This document shows positions 15,659 to 15,659 of a stretch of 15,659 nt of DNA, in pieces. The position numbers and the translations under genes are program-made. Origin of the DNA: Verrucomicrobiales bacterium (GTDB taxonomy: Bacteria > Verrucomicrobiota > Verrucomicrobiia > Limisphaerales > UBA11320); assembly GCA_003452185.1 (NCBI GenBank), contig DMJJ01000088.1, positions 1 through 15,659 of the forward strand. Reading direction: 5' to 3'. Numbering within the stretch: position 1 is the stretch's first letter; each line of letters starts with the position of its first letter. The notes under the pieces were generated by a model, which was given only the letters and a program-made list of their open reading frames with translations, was not told the DNA's origin and did no database searches.

Positions 15659-15659
15659 G

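Noticed and set aside
1..15659. tRNA, rRNA, CRISPR arrays, insertion sequences
   Set aside because: No cloverleaf, rRNA-like sequence, regular repeat-spacer pattern or transposase-like protein was seen on either strand.

Overview
This is a high-GC window with ten protein genes: two cut by the window edges, eight complete. I also see one convincing terminator, several strong RNA hairpins and a possible 17-codon leader ORF. Protein-level resemblance points to Verrucomicrobiota. The clues are the style of the unknown left-edge protein (a motif reading IESTNYLGYLANLRGVGCPE), a threonyl-tRNA synthetase without a TGS domain, and the overall composition. This assignment comes from memory of family sequences, not from a search.

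Layout. At the left edge is the 3' part of an unrecognised helical protein (+, to 1007). It converges on ftsH (-, 1210-3234). A 331-bp gap with a G-rich minus strand separates ftsH from a divergent four-gene operon (+, 3566-11012). The operon encodes a RavA-type MoxR AAA+ ATPase, a 250-residue bpX-type protein, a vWA-like/beta-propeller protein, and a 926-residue protein with a bpX-like N-terminus, a helical-repeat middle and a C-terminal beta-propeller. It converges on a minus-strand block read right to left: grpE (partial), dnaJ, rsmE, a structured leader with a terminator, and thrS.

How the genes work together. The four-gene operon is the main point of interest. Its content matches the computationally defined MoxR-vWA-beta-propeller (bpX) ternary systems, proposed to be NTP-dependent biological-conflict modules. 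The MoxR ATPase and the vWA protein would form a remodelling pair, as in RavA-ViaA. The propeller, helical-repeat and bpX proteins would act as sensors, scaffolds or substrate adaptors. The genes overlap or are separated by 21 bp, so they are very probably cotranscribed. No nuclease, toxin or other classical effector is visible.

The rest is housekeeping with a proteostasis theme: FtsH membrane protease, GrpE/DnaJ co-chaperones, RsmE rRNA methylation and ThrRS. The second notable region is the 320-bp rsmE-thrS gap. On the minus strand it holds, in order, a hairpin, a 17-codon ORF, a 61-nt long hairpin, a rho-independent terminator and a C8G8 palindrome, all ahead of thrS. This arrangement resembles a transcription attenuator. 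None of the eight visible start codons has a normal Shine-Dalgarno sequence.
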